From Diadema setosum (taxonomy: Eukaryota; Echinodermata; Echinoidea; Diadematoida; Diadematidae), in contig CM067076.1 in NCBI GenBank assembly GCA_033980235.1, forward strand, positions 34,868,883 through 34,932,882: a stretch of 64,000 bases of DNA, written 5' to 3'. The translations under genes and the position numbers were made by a program. Under the pieces are notes generated by a model. It worked only from the letters and a program-made list of their open reading frames with translations. It was not told the DNA's origin and did not search any database. Shown here piece by piece: positions 50,001-61,690 of the stretch (the stretch's first letter is position 1; the number at the start of each line of letters is the position of its first letter).

Positions 50001-51637
50001 ATCATTTATCTTTTGCAAAGTTGAATGTTTATGTTTATGATGTAATTCCAAATTTATTATGCGTTATGTTTTGTTGAGAAAAAGAGAAGAATGAAATAAA
50101 ATAAATGAATTGAATTGAAAAAATAATGCATAATAGAATGTGACATGATGTATTGATGGAAAATGTGCAAACACAAGAGTGATAATCATGTGAAACCTGT
50201 AAGACATTAATAATGGGATTTTCGGATTATCGAAACAAAGTATCGGAATATCGCAGACAAAGTATCGGATTATCGAATATTAATGGTGAAATAAAATGAA
50301 ATGACATGAAATGAAAAATGATTAGTTACTAGTAGGCCTACATCAATATAAATGAACATGCCAGGATTCGTCATTTGTCAATGACGACGGCACCCTCCCT
50401 TTCTCTACCCACCCCCCCTTTTTGTTTTGTTTTGTTGTTGTTGTTTTTTTTTTCACACAAACACACATACTGGCATGATTATTATCTCCTTCGTCTACAT
50501 ATTCTTTGTTTAGTTTTAGTTTTTTTTATTTCGTTTTTCTTGTTCTTTTTTATTTAATTCAAGACATTTGATGAGTGTGTCCGGCAAAATCGCCGCTCGT
50601 GCACAGGACCAAAGGCATTGAGTCGCGTCATGGGGTTTTTCTGTGGCCACCATCCAAATTGTAGGTGAGAATCAAAGACATGCTTACCCCACCATTCCTT
50701 TCCAAACTACCGTACACACGGTACCGTACACACGGTGAACTAGTTCGACCTATAACACGTCTATATGGACGTCTGATTAACCTAAAGAAACTTCTGTGGT
50801 CAATTATCTTAATTTTATGGATGACAAAAAAAAATGACAGAAAACAGATAATAGTATGTACGAAGGTGAAAGTTTTTTTTTTTTTTTTTTTTATTAAATT
50901 CATTTAGGTTTTTGGTACTTTGGTGTGTCCAAACACCACTGAAAGGATATTTTTATCACTCACAGATTCTGTGAGTAGAATATTGTTTTTGTCACGTAAA
51001 GCGATCTAACACGTGTATCGTTTGTGCTTGATAATTGCATTATGTTCTAGGAAACCAACGAAATGGACGCTTGACGAAGCTAAAAGAAATCTCGACCAAT
51101 ACACTCTCGTCGGTCTAGTGGAGGAGTATAATATGACAATGAGGGCGCTAGAGTTTCTCTTTCCGTCCATGTTCTCTGGCATGGTGAAGACGTACACGAA
51201 GCTGAACAACCAGACTGGTAGGCCAAACAGATATTTAGGGATTTAGTCGGTCATAAATTTACAGAGACTCTTTCTCTCCAGCGTCGAGACCATTTTGCGT
51301 AAACTTCTTCCTTTTGAATTTATCCCTTTCGAGAGTGTATCTCCCGCTTTAATACAGAGGAAATCCATCCTAAAAATAAGATAAACTCCAAAAGAAAGAG
51401 AAAAAAAAATATCTACAGAATGTTCCAAATATGACAAAAATAGGATAAGAAATAAGGAAGAGATGAGATTTTGAAATTTCACATTTTGGGGGGAAACATT
51501 TCTTGACCAGTCCTCATGAATATTCAAATGAGCGACGTGATGATGTCATGCCCTCTATAAAATTCTTCATAATGTATTATATGAAATTAGGGGGAAATGT
51601 TATTTTAGCAGATACAGGTAAAAGCATATTCCCGTAC

Positions 51638-51697
<60 letters not shown>

Positions 51698-52493
51698 AGA
51701 TAACTTTAATTTTCTTCTTTTCATTTTGAGTGGCTTTACGGCCAATTTTTTTTTTTTAATTTATACAGGGGAAATATGAAATTTTGTCATTTCTGTACCT
51801 AAAATGATTGCATAATATCCCTATAAAGGTATTTTGAGACTGTATAGTAAGTAGTCAGGAGACGGAGAGGAATAACGATCTCACGTGATTCATCACCAAG
51901 GAGTGGGCGACTAACAAGTGTTGTATATCTTTGTGCTAAAGCGTTACGGAAAATGAACACCGTATCTCCTATTAGGAATGAAGTCAGGCTTGTTTTTTAA
52001 CCTTTGTCAAATCCTTTCGGGAATGAAAGATTAAATTGCCAAGTTTCGTTGCAAGCACAAATCCGCACCGACGCAAACCCACTCTCTTTGATATAGATTC
52101 CTCTGTTATGCGAAGTAAGCAATAATAAGTGCAATGTAAAATCAAGTGGTATCATCAAGATTGATAATGGAACAAGTTGTTTGGTGACAAGGAGTGATGT
52201 TACTCAACAGTCGCTTACGATTAAGAGATTTGTCTACATGTTATACTGCCATTCGCGTGCTGGGCTGGTTGATTATTCATACATGACTGTATTTCATTGA
52301 TTTTACTCTCTCAATTTAAATTCCAGATTTCCGCTCTAAGGCACACTCCTACCACCACATTCCCCCGTCATCCTGGACGGTCACCACCATGCGGAAACGC
52401 CTGCAGCTCGAGTACGAATTCTACCACTACGCGCGAGCAAGATTTTACGCCCTCCTCAAAGAGCTTCATTTTGTCGAACACAATTATTCGTGA
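37927..52493 (+). CDS. UST: Uronyl 2-O-sulfotransferase-like, complete, 10 exons
   Basis: Exons 37927-38032, 39211-39405, 39596-39674, 42428-42497, 43240-43365, 44658-44752, 45345-45492, 50564-50664, 51051-51217 and 52327-52493 sum to 1254 nt: 417 residues plus stop, close to vertebrate UST (about 400). The protein starts with a type II signal anchor (about residues 12-30, [18 protein letters not shown]), then a stem, then the Sulfotransfer_2 fold. [10 protein letters not shown] is the 5'-phosphosulfate loop. EGHVHYHEF matches the catalytic-His segment. [18 protein letters not shown] is the 3'-phosphate site. FDECV and the Cys residues in FFCGHHPNC match the UST/HS2ST disulfide region. By family it transfers sulfate from PAPS to the 2-O of uronic acid in dermatan or chondroitin sulfate in the Golgi. 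PKCGS favours UST over HS2ST. Exons 2-4 encode the poorly conserved stem and are less certain. Confidence 0.9.
38033..39210. other. UST-like intron 1
   Basis: Holds loose TAG/TTG repeats at about 38440-38560 and a short G tract near 39010; nothing else recognised. Confidence 0.5.
39211..39405 (+). CDS. UST: UST-like exon 2 (stem region)
   Basis: Acceptor CTTTTCAAG. The frame demanded by exon 1 stays open, giving [16 protein letters not shown] to VPVLQDV. The donor AG/GTTAAT at 39406 is weak, but the stronger-looking GTAGGT at 39402 would give an immediate stop in exon 3. Two potential N-glycosylation sequons (NST, NDS) occur. Confidence 0.6.
   Translation, partial: TLKVLWMTANDSPHNIRPANARPTRQTRHRDTSVGFLHGTILPALRLFYRGRATPVTVYQFYRT
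39596..39674 (+). CDS. UST: UST-like exon 3 (stem region)
   Basis: Acceptor CTGGCAG, donor GTACGT; 79 nt. It reads [20 protein letters not shown] and then LKDFLQ. The composition looks coding and both phases fit. Confidence 0.6.
40240..40578. mobile_element. MITE with AAGCCAGTTCACAGTT termini
   Basis: AAGCCAGTTCACAGTT at the left pairs with AACTGTGAACTGGCTT at the right, about 340 bp apart, in UST-like intron 3. A related element sits at 55205-55650. Confidence 0.65.
41035..41290 (+). repeat. Dispersed repeat, copy 1
   Basis: Shares AGAGGAAATCCA.CC and TTTCTTGACCAGTCCTCATG, then AATATTCAAAT, with 51355-51600 in the same order. Both are in UST-like introns. Confidence 0.65.
42428..42497 (+). 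CDS. UST: UST-like exon 4 (70 nt, tentative)
   Basis: Acceptor TTTCGCAG, donor GTATCT. The entry phase matches exon 3 and the exit phase matches exon 5. It reads [18 protein letters not shown] then TYEYT, with an NST sequon. Without it, exon 3 would need a poor donor (GTGTTG) to reach exon 5 in frame. Confidence 0.5.
43240..43365 (+). CDS. UST: UST-like exon 5 (PAPS-binding loop)
   Basis: Acceptor CCAAACAG, donor GTATCT, 42 codons in phase 0. Contains [20 protein letters not shown], the 5'-phosphosulfate-binding motif. Confidence 0.9.
43438..43614. mobile_element. Internally deleted copy of the AGGACAAGTTC MITE
   Basis: Left TTAA plus AGGACAAGTTCACC as at 36036. The right arm is degenerate (TTTCTCCTTCAA). 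Begins about 70 bp after UST-like exon 5. Confidence 0.6.
44658..44752 (+). CDS. UST: UST-like exon 6 (catalytic His segment)
   Basis: Acceptor GACCACAG, donor GTAAGT, 95 nt. It reads [20 protein letters not shown] and then [11 protein letters not shown], aligning with the conserved HVxF/HVxY histidine segment of 2-O-sulfotransferases. Confidence 0.88.
45345..45492 (+). CDS. UST: UST-like exon 7 (3'-phosphate-binding site)
   Basis: Acceptor TTTCTAG, donor GTGAGA, 148 nt. Contains [20 protein letters not shown] and YFSRYGDG, the second PAPS-binding motif with conserved Arg and Ser. It is followed by a 5-kb intron holding a relic LINE. Confidence 0.93.
46314..46400 (-). mobile_element. LINE 3' tail fragment
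   Basis: On the minus strand AATAAAAACTGAACTGAACT: an AATAAA-type end followed by a pentamer repeat, as in CR1/L2-like LINE tails. In UST-like intron 7. Confidence 0.45.
47594..47850. repeat. Repeat built of GGTTCGTTATTCCGAA units
   Basis: Multiple units in both orientations (CCTTCGGAATAACGAA on the right half) form a large inverted structure. Related TCGGATTATCGAA units reappear at 50222-50276, beyond the LINE. Confidence 0.7.
47870..50122 (+). pseudogene. Relic non-LTR retrotransposon (CR1/L2-like), split by a MITE
   Basis: Reverse-transcriptase motifs in order: [20 protein letters not shown], then [20 protein letters not shown], then the FADD catalytic box with a one-base insertion, then [10 protein letters not shown]. 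After the 48.45-49.14 kb insertion come [51 protein letters not shown] and [14 protein letters not shown], the C-terminal domain of this class. Ends with AATAAATGAATTGAATTGAA, a typical tail. Frameshifts and stops make it dead. It lies in the sense orientation of UST-like intron 7 and is 5'-truncated. Confidence 0.85.
48453..49135. mobile_element. MITE inserted in the LINE relic
   Basis: Ends TTGTGACCGTGCACCTCAAA and the reverse complement of TTTTGAGGTGCAGGGTCACA, one mismatch, about 680 bp. The LINE reading (..NFTR then LLSLQKKAF..) resumes exactly across it. Confidence 0.72.
50564..50664 (+). CDS. UST: UST-like exon 8 (Cys-rich)
   Basis: Acceptor ATTCAAG, donor GTGAGA, 101 nt. Reads [13 protein letters not shown] and then [13 protein letters not shown], matching the DECV/FCG region of UST and HS2ST. 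No ATG lies in this frame, so simple ORF calls miss it. Confidence 0.88.
51051..51217 (+). CDS. UST: UST-like exon 9
   Basis: Acceptor TGTTCTAG, donor GTAGGC, 167 nt. Reads [20 protein letters not shown] then [14 protein letters not shown], matching the family 'A..NL...F.LVG..EE' stretch. Confidence 0.92.
51355..51600 (+). repeat. Dispersed repeat, copy 2
   Basis: Partner of the 41035-41290 copy, in UST-like intron 9; a (TA)n tract follows at 51654-51694. Confidence 0.65.
52327..52493 (+). CDS. UST: UST-like exon 10 and stop
   Basis: Acceptor AAATTCCAG; the stop TGA is at 52491-52493. Reads [20 protein letters not shown], matching the C-terminal 'YEFYHYVKEQF' helix of UST. Confidence 0.92.
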
Positions 52494-52546
52494 CACCGAC
52501 TGAAGAGGAGGCTAGTCTACTGAATCAAGCAGGTTCCGAATATTGC

Positions 52547-52552
52547 AATAAA
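52547..52552 (+). terminator. Candidate poly(A) signal of the UST-like gene
   Basis: AATAAA 54 nt after the stop codon. This gives a very short 3' UTR; a MITE fragment begins 25 nt further on. Confidence 0.5.
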
Positions 52553-52573
52553 ACACATCAGTGACATGTGGAC

Positions 52574-52800
52574 TTAAAGGAAACCAAACCCAAAGAGAAC
52601 TGTGGATTGAGTGAAAGCAGCAACATTTGTAGAGCACGTACATCAGTGAAAGTTTGAGGAAAGTCGGACAATCGATGAAAAAGTTATGAATTTTAAAGGT
52701 TTTTGGTGTTGGAAACAGTGGACAAGGAGATTACTAGAGTTATTGAAATCATGAGTGGACAACAACATAAAGAAATTATATAAAGACAATCCAACATGCT
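52574..52800 (+). mobile_element. Partial AGGACAAGTTC-type MITE
   Basis: TTAA followed by an AGGAAACCAAACCC-type left end, then AGTTTGAGGAAAGTCGGACA and AAGTTATGAATTTT as in the 36040 element. The right arm is not visible. Begins 25 nt after the UST-like poly(A) signal. Confidence 0.5.
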
Positions 52801-53673
52801 TTCACTTTTCTAGCGCACTTCACTAACCGCTTTCAGAAAGCAGGGGGAATGATTACTTTACCTTTGTCATTATGTCAGTATCAAGTTGATGGAATGTGTA
52901 ATTTTCATGAAAAATGAATTTTTGTGGAATTGCGTCAATAACTGCCTAGATGATTTCCTAGGTAATCAATTGGGCTTTTGTCTTTGCTAAATAAGATTCT
53001 CTCATGGTAAGACCGTGATAGAACAAAGGTAGACGATTAGTAATAGGTTGGGGAAAAAAAAATATGCCAAAGCTTAGAGAAGTTTGACTGTCTTTTGCAA
53101 TGAAAAGAAAAATGGTAATGTTGATGGTGTCCTGTGGATGTGAATAAGTTGTATTGATAACATGACCTTGATGTCCTAAGTAGACTAACAACATGAATAT
53201 ACAATGAGAAATCCACGTGCTGAGAAATTAAACATATACTCAATATTTGAATGTCCACATTTTACAACAGACATCTTCCTATAAGGCTTTCGACTCGAGT
53301 AACCATGATATATTTCTCTCCAAATGATGACATTACGGCATACGTAGAAAAGCCTCTCAATGGTTCACGAGTTACGTTGTTTTTTTCATTCTACGTATTT
53401 GACCTTATACAAGACCGTTGTGTTTCAAAGTCATTGCGTTCTTTCCTCTCCCTTCCAATATTGCGTCGTTTGGTCATGCATGTATTCTTTTGTTGTTGCT
53501 GTTACGTGAGCGTGCTTGTATATGCTTGTTTGCTTTTTTCACCATATTATTTCCCTGGCACACACGGCTCGATAAATAGTGTCATTTTGAATTCGTATGT
53601 ACTATACAATTTCTTAGTATTAACTATTATGTATTTCAATTGTATTACTGGAAGTAGATATTTTTTTGGGTAT

Positions 53674-53720
53674 GTTTCTCTCTCTCTCTTTCACCCTCTC
53701 TCTCTCTCTCTCTCTCTCTT

Positions 53721-53796
<76 letters not shown>
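53674..53796. repeat. (CT)n and (TA)n microsatellites
   Basis: Pyrimidine tract then long TA array; short frames here are artefacts. Confidence 0.9.
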
Positions 53797-53797
<1 letters not shown>

Positions 53798-54060
53798 GTA
53801 TACAAAATAATAGATATTGGCATTTTTTTTTCAAATGATCCTCGTCTTTACAGTAGATCATTCTTCAATCGCTACATTTACCTTTGTTACCACTTCAATG
53901 TATGCATTGTTTTTGCAGGGAGGTGGGAAGAGATTTTTGACATTATATTCATTCGATTACATACTTTGTATTCCACTTTATGAAGGAGAAAGAGGAAAAA
54001 TGTGTGGGCGTCCTAGCGTTCGTAGTGTATACTTAACTACCTCCTCTGTCAAGCTAGCCC

Positions 54061-54097
<37 letters not shown>

Positions 54098-55204
54098 AAC
54101 ATATTATTATACTGGTGGGTTACTTCATAGGAAATTAACGAAGATCATTCATTCCTGTTTCATATCCAAAAGACAGACGGAAGCTAAATTCTAAGAAATA
54201 TGACTACTATAAATTAATTTTGTCATGTTGTTGAAATCTCGGTTCGAGTTGTACCTACATGAAAGCAAGCTTGTTTGGCTGTAAGCCCCGAGTAATCAGT
54301 GTTTGTGAAAGAGAACGGAGAAGGGATAAAAATGAAGACCAGGTGATTTAATTATACCAAATAAGGGAAGCGGGGAATGCTTATATGACTAAAAATAAAC
54401 TATACCAAAATGTTAACCATAATTGTGACCGAGCAATCGTTTATTTTCAGAGAAAAACATGATTTATATATTCGAGTACAGTGTATTAATATCATTATAT
54501 CATAAATAATAACATGCACTTTCCTAACCCTTTCTGTGTCAAGAACTTTAACCTCTGTGCACATTGCTATGGGTATTTATGTGGCAAATTGTCACTTAAA
54601 CTCATGAGTTAAAAGAAATTTACGACATTAATATAGGAGACTGATGTGGAAAGTGCATCTATATCTGACAGTATGTAAACAGATTCTATGTGATGCAATA
54701 CAAGTTTCTGCGGAAGTATACAATCATGTGGAAGTAATCCGTTTTGCAGCGACATTATAAAACTAGTTTGATCATACTCTCACAAAGCGCGATACGCGTT
54801 TCTCATTTATATCAACTTCGTATTTACAAGGTGTTCATTAGGGTAACATGAACTCTGCACGTTTGCCCGGAAAAACTTTACACGTGAAAACATCAGCCAT
54901 TCATCGGCGCGGCTTTCTCGCTGGTTCGTGTGCGTCCCGTTGCCTGGATACCGCGTGGCCAGGCGCAGGGGCGGGTTGGTTGGTGATCGCACATTCCACG
55001 TTTGTCGTCAACGAAATCGAACGCATTTTCTCAAAGAATACGACACAGCTAATCATTTCTGCATCTGTTGATCTTAAAAAACCTCATCGCCCTCTAAGGA
55101 TAAAACAGTTTCCCAACACTTGCCATAATTATCTGCTTCATGCGTAGATATATATACGTATATCCCGTATGTAAAGAGTGATCAAAGAAATTTGTGGCAC
55201 GACA

Positions 55205-55650
55205 ATAAGCCAGTTAGTAATTAGCTCATGTACACACTGGTACAAATAACATTTCTTTTCTCTCAGATGGTTAGGCACTTCACTCGTTTTCAAAGCAGCA
55301 TGAAATGCATAAGCTTGCCCGACGTAACAACTTATGGAATTCATGTTCAAGCAAAGAATGAATTACGTTGAGATCAGGTGATCAGAATACTCCACCAGGT
55401 GGCAATTTAGCAGGCATCATTTCATTGTTTTGTATTGAATGCAATAACAGCCTATTTCCTTTTATATTGCGAAATACCATTCTTGCTGTCAGGTGGATGT
55501 GCTGGCAAGCACCATTTTGTAGATAAGGAACACATGAATAATCATCGCATCACAGATGCTTATCTCAGTGAATTTACAAACCAAAGTGCCTGTTAGTACA
55601 AATGACTTTTTTTTTCTGCTCATGCGCAAAGTGGGATTACGAACTGGTCT
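55205..55650. mobile_element. MITE insertion in copy B
   Basis: Absent from copy A (around 33845). Termini AGCCAGTTAGTAA and the reverse complement of TACGAACTGGTCTATT resemble those of the 40240 element. Confidence 0.55.
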
Positions 55651-55929
55651 ATTAATGATAATCAATTCTTATCTCTTTCTATCGTTATTATATTCCAATC
55701 AGTCACTGAAAAAATGACGATGAAGTTCAGTAACATTTCGTCGTTTAGGTCCACGACCCTCGTGAAATGGAGTGTGGTCATCATCTAGGAATTATCCACA
55801 ACTATTATCATGGCAAACAATTTTTTTTTCTCCAGTTAACACACATTTGTATTCTAAACTGGACAACCATGCTACTGAAAGAAATGCGGTAAGGTGGAAA
55901 TTGAGAATCAAGAAAATAATAGTCTGCTC

Positions 55930-56592
55930 GAGGCAACTTTGTTTGTTTGTTTGTTTGTTTGTTTGTTTGTTTTTACAAGTATTAAGATATCACACAGAAA
56001 TCATCTTTTATGGAAAACAATCTGTCTAACATAAGTTTACCTCAGATATTTCTTTTATTGTACCAGTAACAGTGAGTCTATTCTCTTTCTCTTTTTTTTT
56101 TATATCCGTTCCTATGCATTCATACCGGCATATGCACCAATCAAATCGCAATTTCAAACCAGGGAGCGTTGTATTGTTTTGTTATTGCATTTTCATCATG
56201 AAGTACAGTATGCTTGTGTCCACGATGGCGTGTGTTGTACCATAGTCTCATTTCCCCCTTTTTTATTCTTTTTCTTTTTTTCTCTTTCTTTTTCTTTTTT
56301 TCTTTTTTTCCCCTTCCTAAGTTAATTTCATGTCAGTTGACATTGGTTTCTTTGACTTTGTGTACGTATTTTTTGAGAGTCCCATACCCTACAAACTTTG
56401 CTTTTTAAGTGAGACCCTCCATTTCCATTCTAATCTTTGTATTAGGTATATACCTCAGAAACGAAATTCTGTTGTTACTCGTGACCACTTGTACGTTTTC
56501 CTTGAAAATGTTATAAATTTGTTCTGTAAATGTATTGTATATATTTTTTTTCTGTTTATTCCATGGAAATGGAAATAAAATTGAATTGAAAA
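55930..56592 (+). mobile_element. LINE 3' end insertion in copy B
   Basis: A (GTTT)n tract at 55935-55971, then untranslated sequence ending GGAAATAAAATTGAATTGAA, the same tail type as the 47.9-50.1 kb LINE. Copy A lacks it. Confidence 0.55.
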
Positions 56593-58339
56593 AGTAAGGG
56601 TAACTGCAACGTGAGGAACGAAATTCGTGTTTGTGAAAAGAGAAGGAAAGCGGAATAAACAGTTGAATGGTATTACTGATTCTAGTAGAGCAGATAAGCC
56701 GAAGAATTGTGCAAAATTTGACTAAAGCATGAAACTTTCACCATTGTTAGTACATGCTATAAGATTAATTTTAAGATCGGGAGGTAAGTCTGGATTGACC
56801 TCTGATGACCTCTAGAGGTCAATGACCTCAAAATCTAAGAAAATTGATATTTTGCGTCATTGGTTAATGATAAACACAGTAATGATGTACTAAAACTTAA
56901 TTTTTGTCACAGTGAAATTGTCTTTATGTTCCACAGAGCCCTGACAGGTTTCTACCTTTGACCTCTGATGACCTCCAGAGGTCAATGACCTCAAAATGTC
57001 AGAAAATTGATATTTTGCATCATTGGTTAATGATAAAACACAGTAATGATGTAGTAAAACTTAATTTTTGTCACAGTGAAATTGTCTTTATATTCCACAG
57101 AGCCCTGACAGGTTTCTATCTTTGACCTCTGATGACCTCCAGAGGTCAATGACCTCAAAATGTCAGAAAATTGATATTTTGATGCGTCACTCGTAACTGA
57201 AACACGATAATTATGTACTAAAAACTAATTTTTGTAAGAGGAATTGCCTCAATGTTCCACTGAGCCTTTCGAGTCAGATTTCTACCTTTGCCTCTGATGA
57301 CCTCAGATGACCTATGATGAGGCCAATGACCTCAAAATGTCAGAACATTGATATTTGGTGCAATTGGTTGATGACAAACATGATTTAGATGTTATATTCA
57401 TTTGTATTACAATTGAATTGTTTTCCTATTCCACAGAGCAAGAGAAATTACTCACGTGTCTCTACCTTTGACCTCTGAGGAAGGTGACAGGTCAATGACC
57501 TCAAAATATCAGAATATTGATATTCTATGTATAGTCAATGACCAACTTTGTAACACCCGATGTACAATCATTTATGCTATAATAGAAGAATCTTGTCATT
57601 CCATGGAACATTGGTCATTAGCCTGCGCATTATATCCAACTTTGACCTCTCAGGACAATGAGAGGTCACTGAGGTCACATGTGTAGGCTTACCTGTATTG
57701 ATGTTTGGCTTCATTGGTGCGGTGGTAATCGTAAATGCTTAATCATGTACAAATCACGCATTGACGTTTTGATAAAAGTATGTATGCATATTCCACAGAG
57801 CATTGGTTTATAGTAACAGGTCTCTGAAATGTGAGAGGTCAATTACTTCAGAAATAAAGCTTAAGTTTCTTGAGTGATGGCAGTGACCTCAAATATAACT
57901 GTTATGTTTGGGTTAGTTATGTAGACTAGCAAATATAGGCAAATATGGCCATTATCTCGACACTCGAGGAAAACAAGGCCCACGAGACTGACAGAGTGTT
58001 TAATCTATTCAGTGTAAGTCTCATAGATCTTTTCCCCCATTTGTCGGACTCATTATGGGACTGGTTTGCCTAAGTGTCAAGCTCATGGGCAATATTTGCA
58101 TAGTTTCCAGCTGGTGGGCCTGTATTGGCCAGTGTAAAGCTGGTGGGTTGTTACAGTATGACTGCGATGAATGACTCATGGTCCTGGAGTATACAGTCCA
58201 CAGCTGCGACATCATGGACCATCTTGAAAACTTCGACATACTGTGAGGCCCAACATGCATTCCACATGAAGCAATCCTGTGTATTGCAACTAGCTATTGC
58301 CATCCGAGACCTACCCAGGGAATAGATAAGCATTCATGG

Positions 58340-58640
58340 CAAACCATGGAGAAAGCGGATTGTGCAAAATATTTTGGAGTTCCAATAGGAGGCTCAGCTG
58401 GAATCAAATCGCCACAGCAGCTTAAAAAGGTTATACTTCAACCAAAGACTCTCTCCTGACGAAGATACGAGTATCATAAAGTTCAGGTGTTTTGCTACTC
58501 CATGCCGCTCAGGACTGTCCTGGAATATGCATGCATCATCTGGGATCCATTCACCCAGGTGAAACATCATGAAGTTTGGAATGATCCAGAGAAGATATGC
58601 ACTCTTTAGCTGCAATGACCATCATATGCAAAACAAGCAG
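58340..58640 (+). pseudogene. LINE reverse-transcriptase relic inside the foldback element
   Basis: LRTVLEYACIIWDPFTQ in one frame continues after a frameshift as NIMKFGMIQRRYALFSCNDH, the C-terminal domain of CR1/L2-like reverse transcriptases. An upstream SWNQIATAA stretch fits the preceding segment. Multiple stops. Confidence 0.6.
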
Positions 58641-59540
58641 TGTTACAGCCACACTTGAAAAACAAAACAAAGCAAAACAAAACGAAACTACAATGGCAAT
58701 CCCTGTAAGAAAGTACAGCACAGGCAAATTCAGCGATGATGTTCTGCATCAAGAACCCCACAATATCCACTCTGCAGGAAGTTGTGGCTCTATTGCTGCA
58801 TTCTTCAAAAAGGGCAAATGACCAAAAATGTCATTCATCATTTGCAAGAACACAAAGTAGGCCTACTCCCAAAAAAAGGTGGCGGCTACTCTCGGCCACT
58901 GTCTCTTGTATCTCTTTGAAACACTTCAGGAGAGAGATACTCAATATTCAGCTCTGTTATTAAAGATACATTATGTCTCTCTTTTTGTTTTTGCATTTGT
59001 TTGTTGTTTTTTGCTTCATATAGCTCTTTGGATACCTTCTTTAACCAATTAAGAAAAGGCTCCATGGCAGAATATTACAAGATTACACATTATAATGCAG
59101 AAGAAGAAGAAGAAGAAGGAGAATAGGAAACGAGATCTGCTGTCAATGATGCAGAGCCAATACCAATCAGTTCCATGGCAGATCTTAGTCGGCAGTGCAA
59201 AGGTTTGGATGTCTCTCTCTGTTGACAAAGGATATTCTAAAGCTTCAAGTAAGTCCATGTTTTTTTTTTACATTGTCTGGGCATAGAGGGTTGGGTTGGG
59301 TATATGAGGATAAGATGCTTTGTTATAACAATTAGGTCTGAGATATCTGTTTTTATGTTTGTTTTGACCATCCCGCATGGATCTCCAACGAAAAGGAATG
59401 ATAATGTGTTAGACCAAGCCGCCACCGTGTTTTTTCAATAGATTTTGATATTACAGTGTAGTTGAGAAAAAAGTAACCGCTCGTCCTAGATGGAAGTCAA
59501 AATTGAACTGTGTGTGGAATACTCTGCATACAATTTTGGA

Positions 59541-59562
59541 CACACACACACACACACACACG
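59541..59562. repeat. (CA)n microsatellite
   Basis: Short CA dinucleotide run in the interior of the foldback element. Confidence 0.8.
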
Positions 59563-60059
59563 CAATGCATTTTTTAAATATAATTATTATTTCATAAGCA
59601 GCTGGCCATTACAAACCAATGAGACCAGACATTAATATTCTTACATTTTGATGCATATCTTTCAATATCCTCCAGAGGTCAGAGGATCATCGCAATGTTC
59701 ATGTGAAATGAGTACACGCATTTTGAATTGCTCACTTTTATTGCTATAGAAATACACAATATGTGCATCATGTCAATCATTAAATATTGTATCAGTTTCA
59801 TTTTCAGTCTTGGATTATTTTTTCCATGTAGAAATAAAATCGTGGCAAAGTAAACAACTTTCACATCAAAATATAAACAAGAATACTAAAAAAGAAATAG
59901 ATGTAATAACGTGCAAGGCAATACCAGGCCTACATCATCTTAAGGTATACAGGTGAAGGAAATCACCTTATTGATAAACAATTTACTTGACTGGGATAGC
60001 GACCACTGAACAATATTGTTTCTTAAAACTCTCTCTTCTTTTCAACAAGTGGAATAAAA

Positions 60060-61690
60060 CACATGCACATACCGGGGCATCAGTTTGGAGGAGGGGTGGG
60101 GTGGGGGCAGGGATAGTTGACCCCCACCCCATTAAATTCTGAGATGTCGTGTGGACTATGTTTGTTGTTGTTAGTTTTTGTTGTTGTTTTTTGCTTTTTG
60201 CTTTTTAGACAGAAAACTGCCCAAGTTTTTCACTTTAAGTGTGCATCGGATTGTTAAAATTTAATTCTGAAATGCAAAATCTCCCTTCTGTGAGAGGGGA
60301 TATCTCCTTTCGATAGACTCCTTCCCCCTGCTTGGTTCCTTCCACAGATATAACATACTTTGGGGAATGATAATTTCCCTTATTCTATGAAAAATGTTTT
60401 TAAGAGGTATTCTTATTTGAATTCCAAAGATGAAAAGGTTTTCCTAAATATGCACGATTGTTCATTTTGGAGGGCAAGAGGCATTTGCCCCGCCTCCCGA
60501 GAAAATATGGGAGGGGGAATGGTGGGGACATAAAACTTTGCCTCCAAGTATTTCCTGAGATGGAGATTTTTTTTCTTCACTTTTTTGACAGAAAATGAAT
60601 TGCCACTGAACATTTCAGCTAAAGTATGCACCAGATTAAAAGGCAGAATCTCCTTTGCATATCCCCTCGCCCACACTATCTTTCGTTATGTCCCCTTCCA
60701 TATACGCTCAGTGCTTTTGTCCCATTTTTGTTTTATATCATCACAAAGTATGTACTAGATCTTTAATTTCAGTTCCGACATATTAAAGAAAATCCCTCTT
60801 GTTGGAGGGGGTAGTGTATCTTTCAATTAACAATCCCTCCTCGGTTTCTACCCTTTATTTTGGTACACTCCTTTTACTGATAATTTCCCAAATATTCCAT
60901 CATAAATGTGTATACTAGATTTTTTGTTAACATTTCTATTCTTACTGCAAAGGCTCCCTCGCATGGGAAGGATTGGGGGACAGTCCCTTTCATACCCTCC
61001 TCTCGCTGTATCAACCTCTCCTCCATGCATTGATTATGGCTACACATTTGGGTATGGACTTTTTTTTTTTTTCAAAATGGTAGTTCAACCAAGAGTGGCA
61101 CGAGATCATTGAATTGCAAACAAAAGAATGCAAAAGCTCCATAATGTGGGAGGGGGATACCTCCACCCACATCCTTCTGTCGATTGGTCTCCCTCCATAG
61201 ATGGCTGACTTACTACACCTTTTTGATACAAATTTCGAGGTATTCCTTCAAAAGTGCCTGTGTGCCAGGTCGTTGAATCTCATTTCTCAAAATACAAGAG
61301 CTCTCTCAAATGGGAGTGGAATACCCTACCCTCGCCAACGCTGCGCTTGCTGGGTTCCCATCCATATAGACTTGGTACACCTTGGTGATCCATAATTTTC
61401 CACATATTCCCCAAAACGTATGCATCAGATTCTTAAAAAAAAAAAAAAAAATCGTCTTTGGGAGGAGGGTAGGTGAGATGCGCCCACACCCCATCAACTT
61501 CCGTATAAGTGATGACGCACACATTAAACAAGAGCTACACTGAATCACTGATTTCAGGTCTAAACCTGCAAAAATCCAATCCCCCACCCACATCCTCCCC
61601 TCCCCCTCCGCTTCATTCCTTTGCACCATGAACTTATGCTTTTACATATTTTCCAAGTCCCCCCCCCCCCCACGTGAAAACAGATCGACA
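60060..61690. repeat. Degenerate tandem repeats, about 200-bp period
   Basis: Recurring blocks of the type GGGAGGGGGATA, CATATTCC/CAAAA and TGCATCAGATT, strongly diverged, in the centre of the foldback element. The period is estimated by eye. Confidence 0.45.

Noticed and set aside
54848..55147. A 99-codon frame in duplication copy B
   Set aside because: The same stretch in copy A (33510-33810) has frameshifts and no matching protein, so no conserved coding signal.
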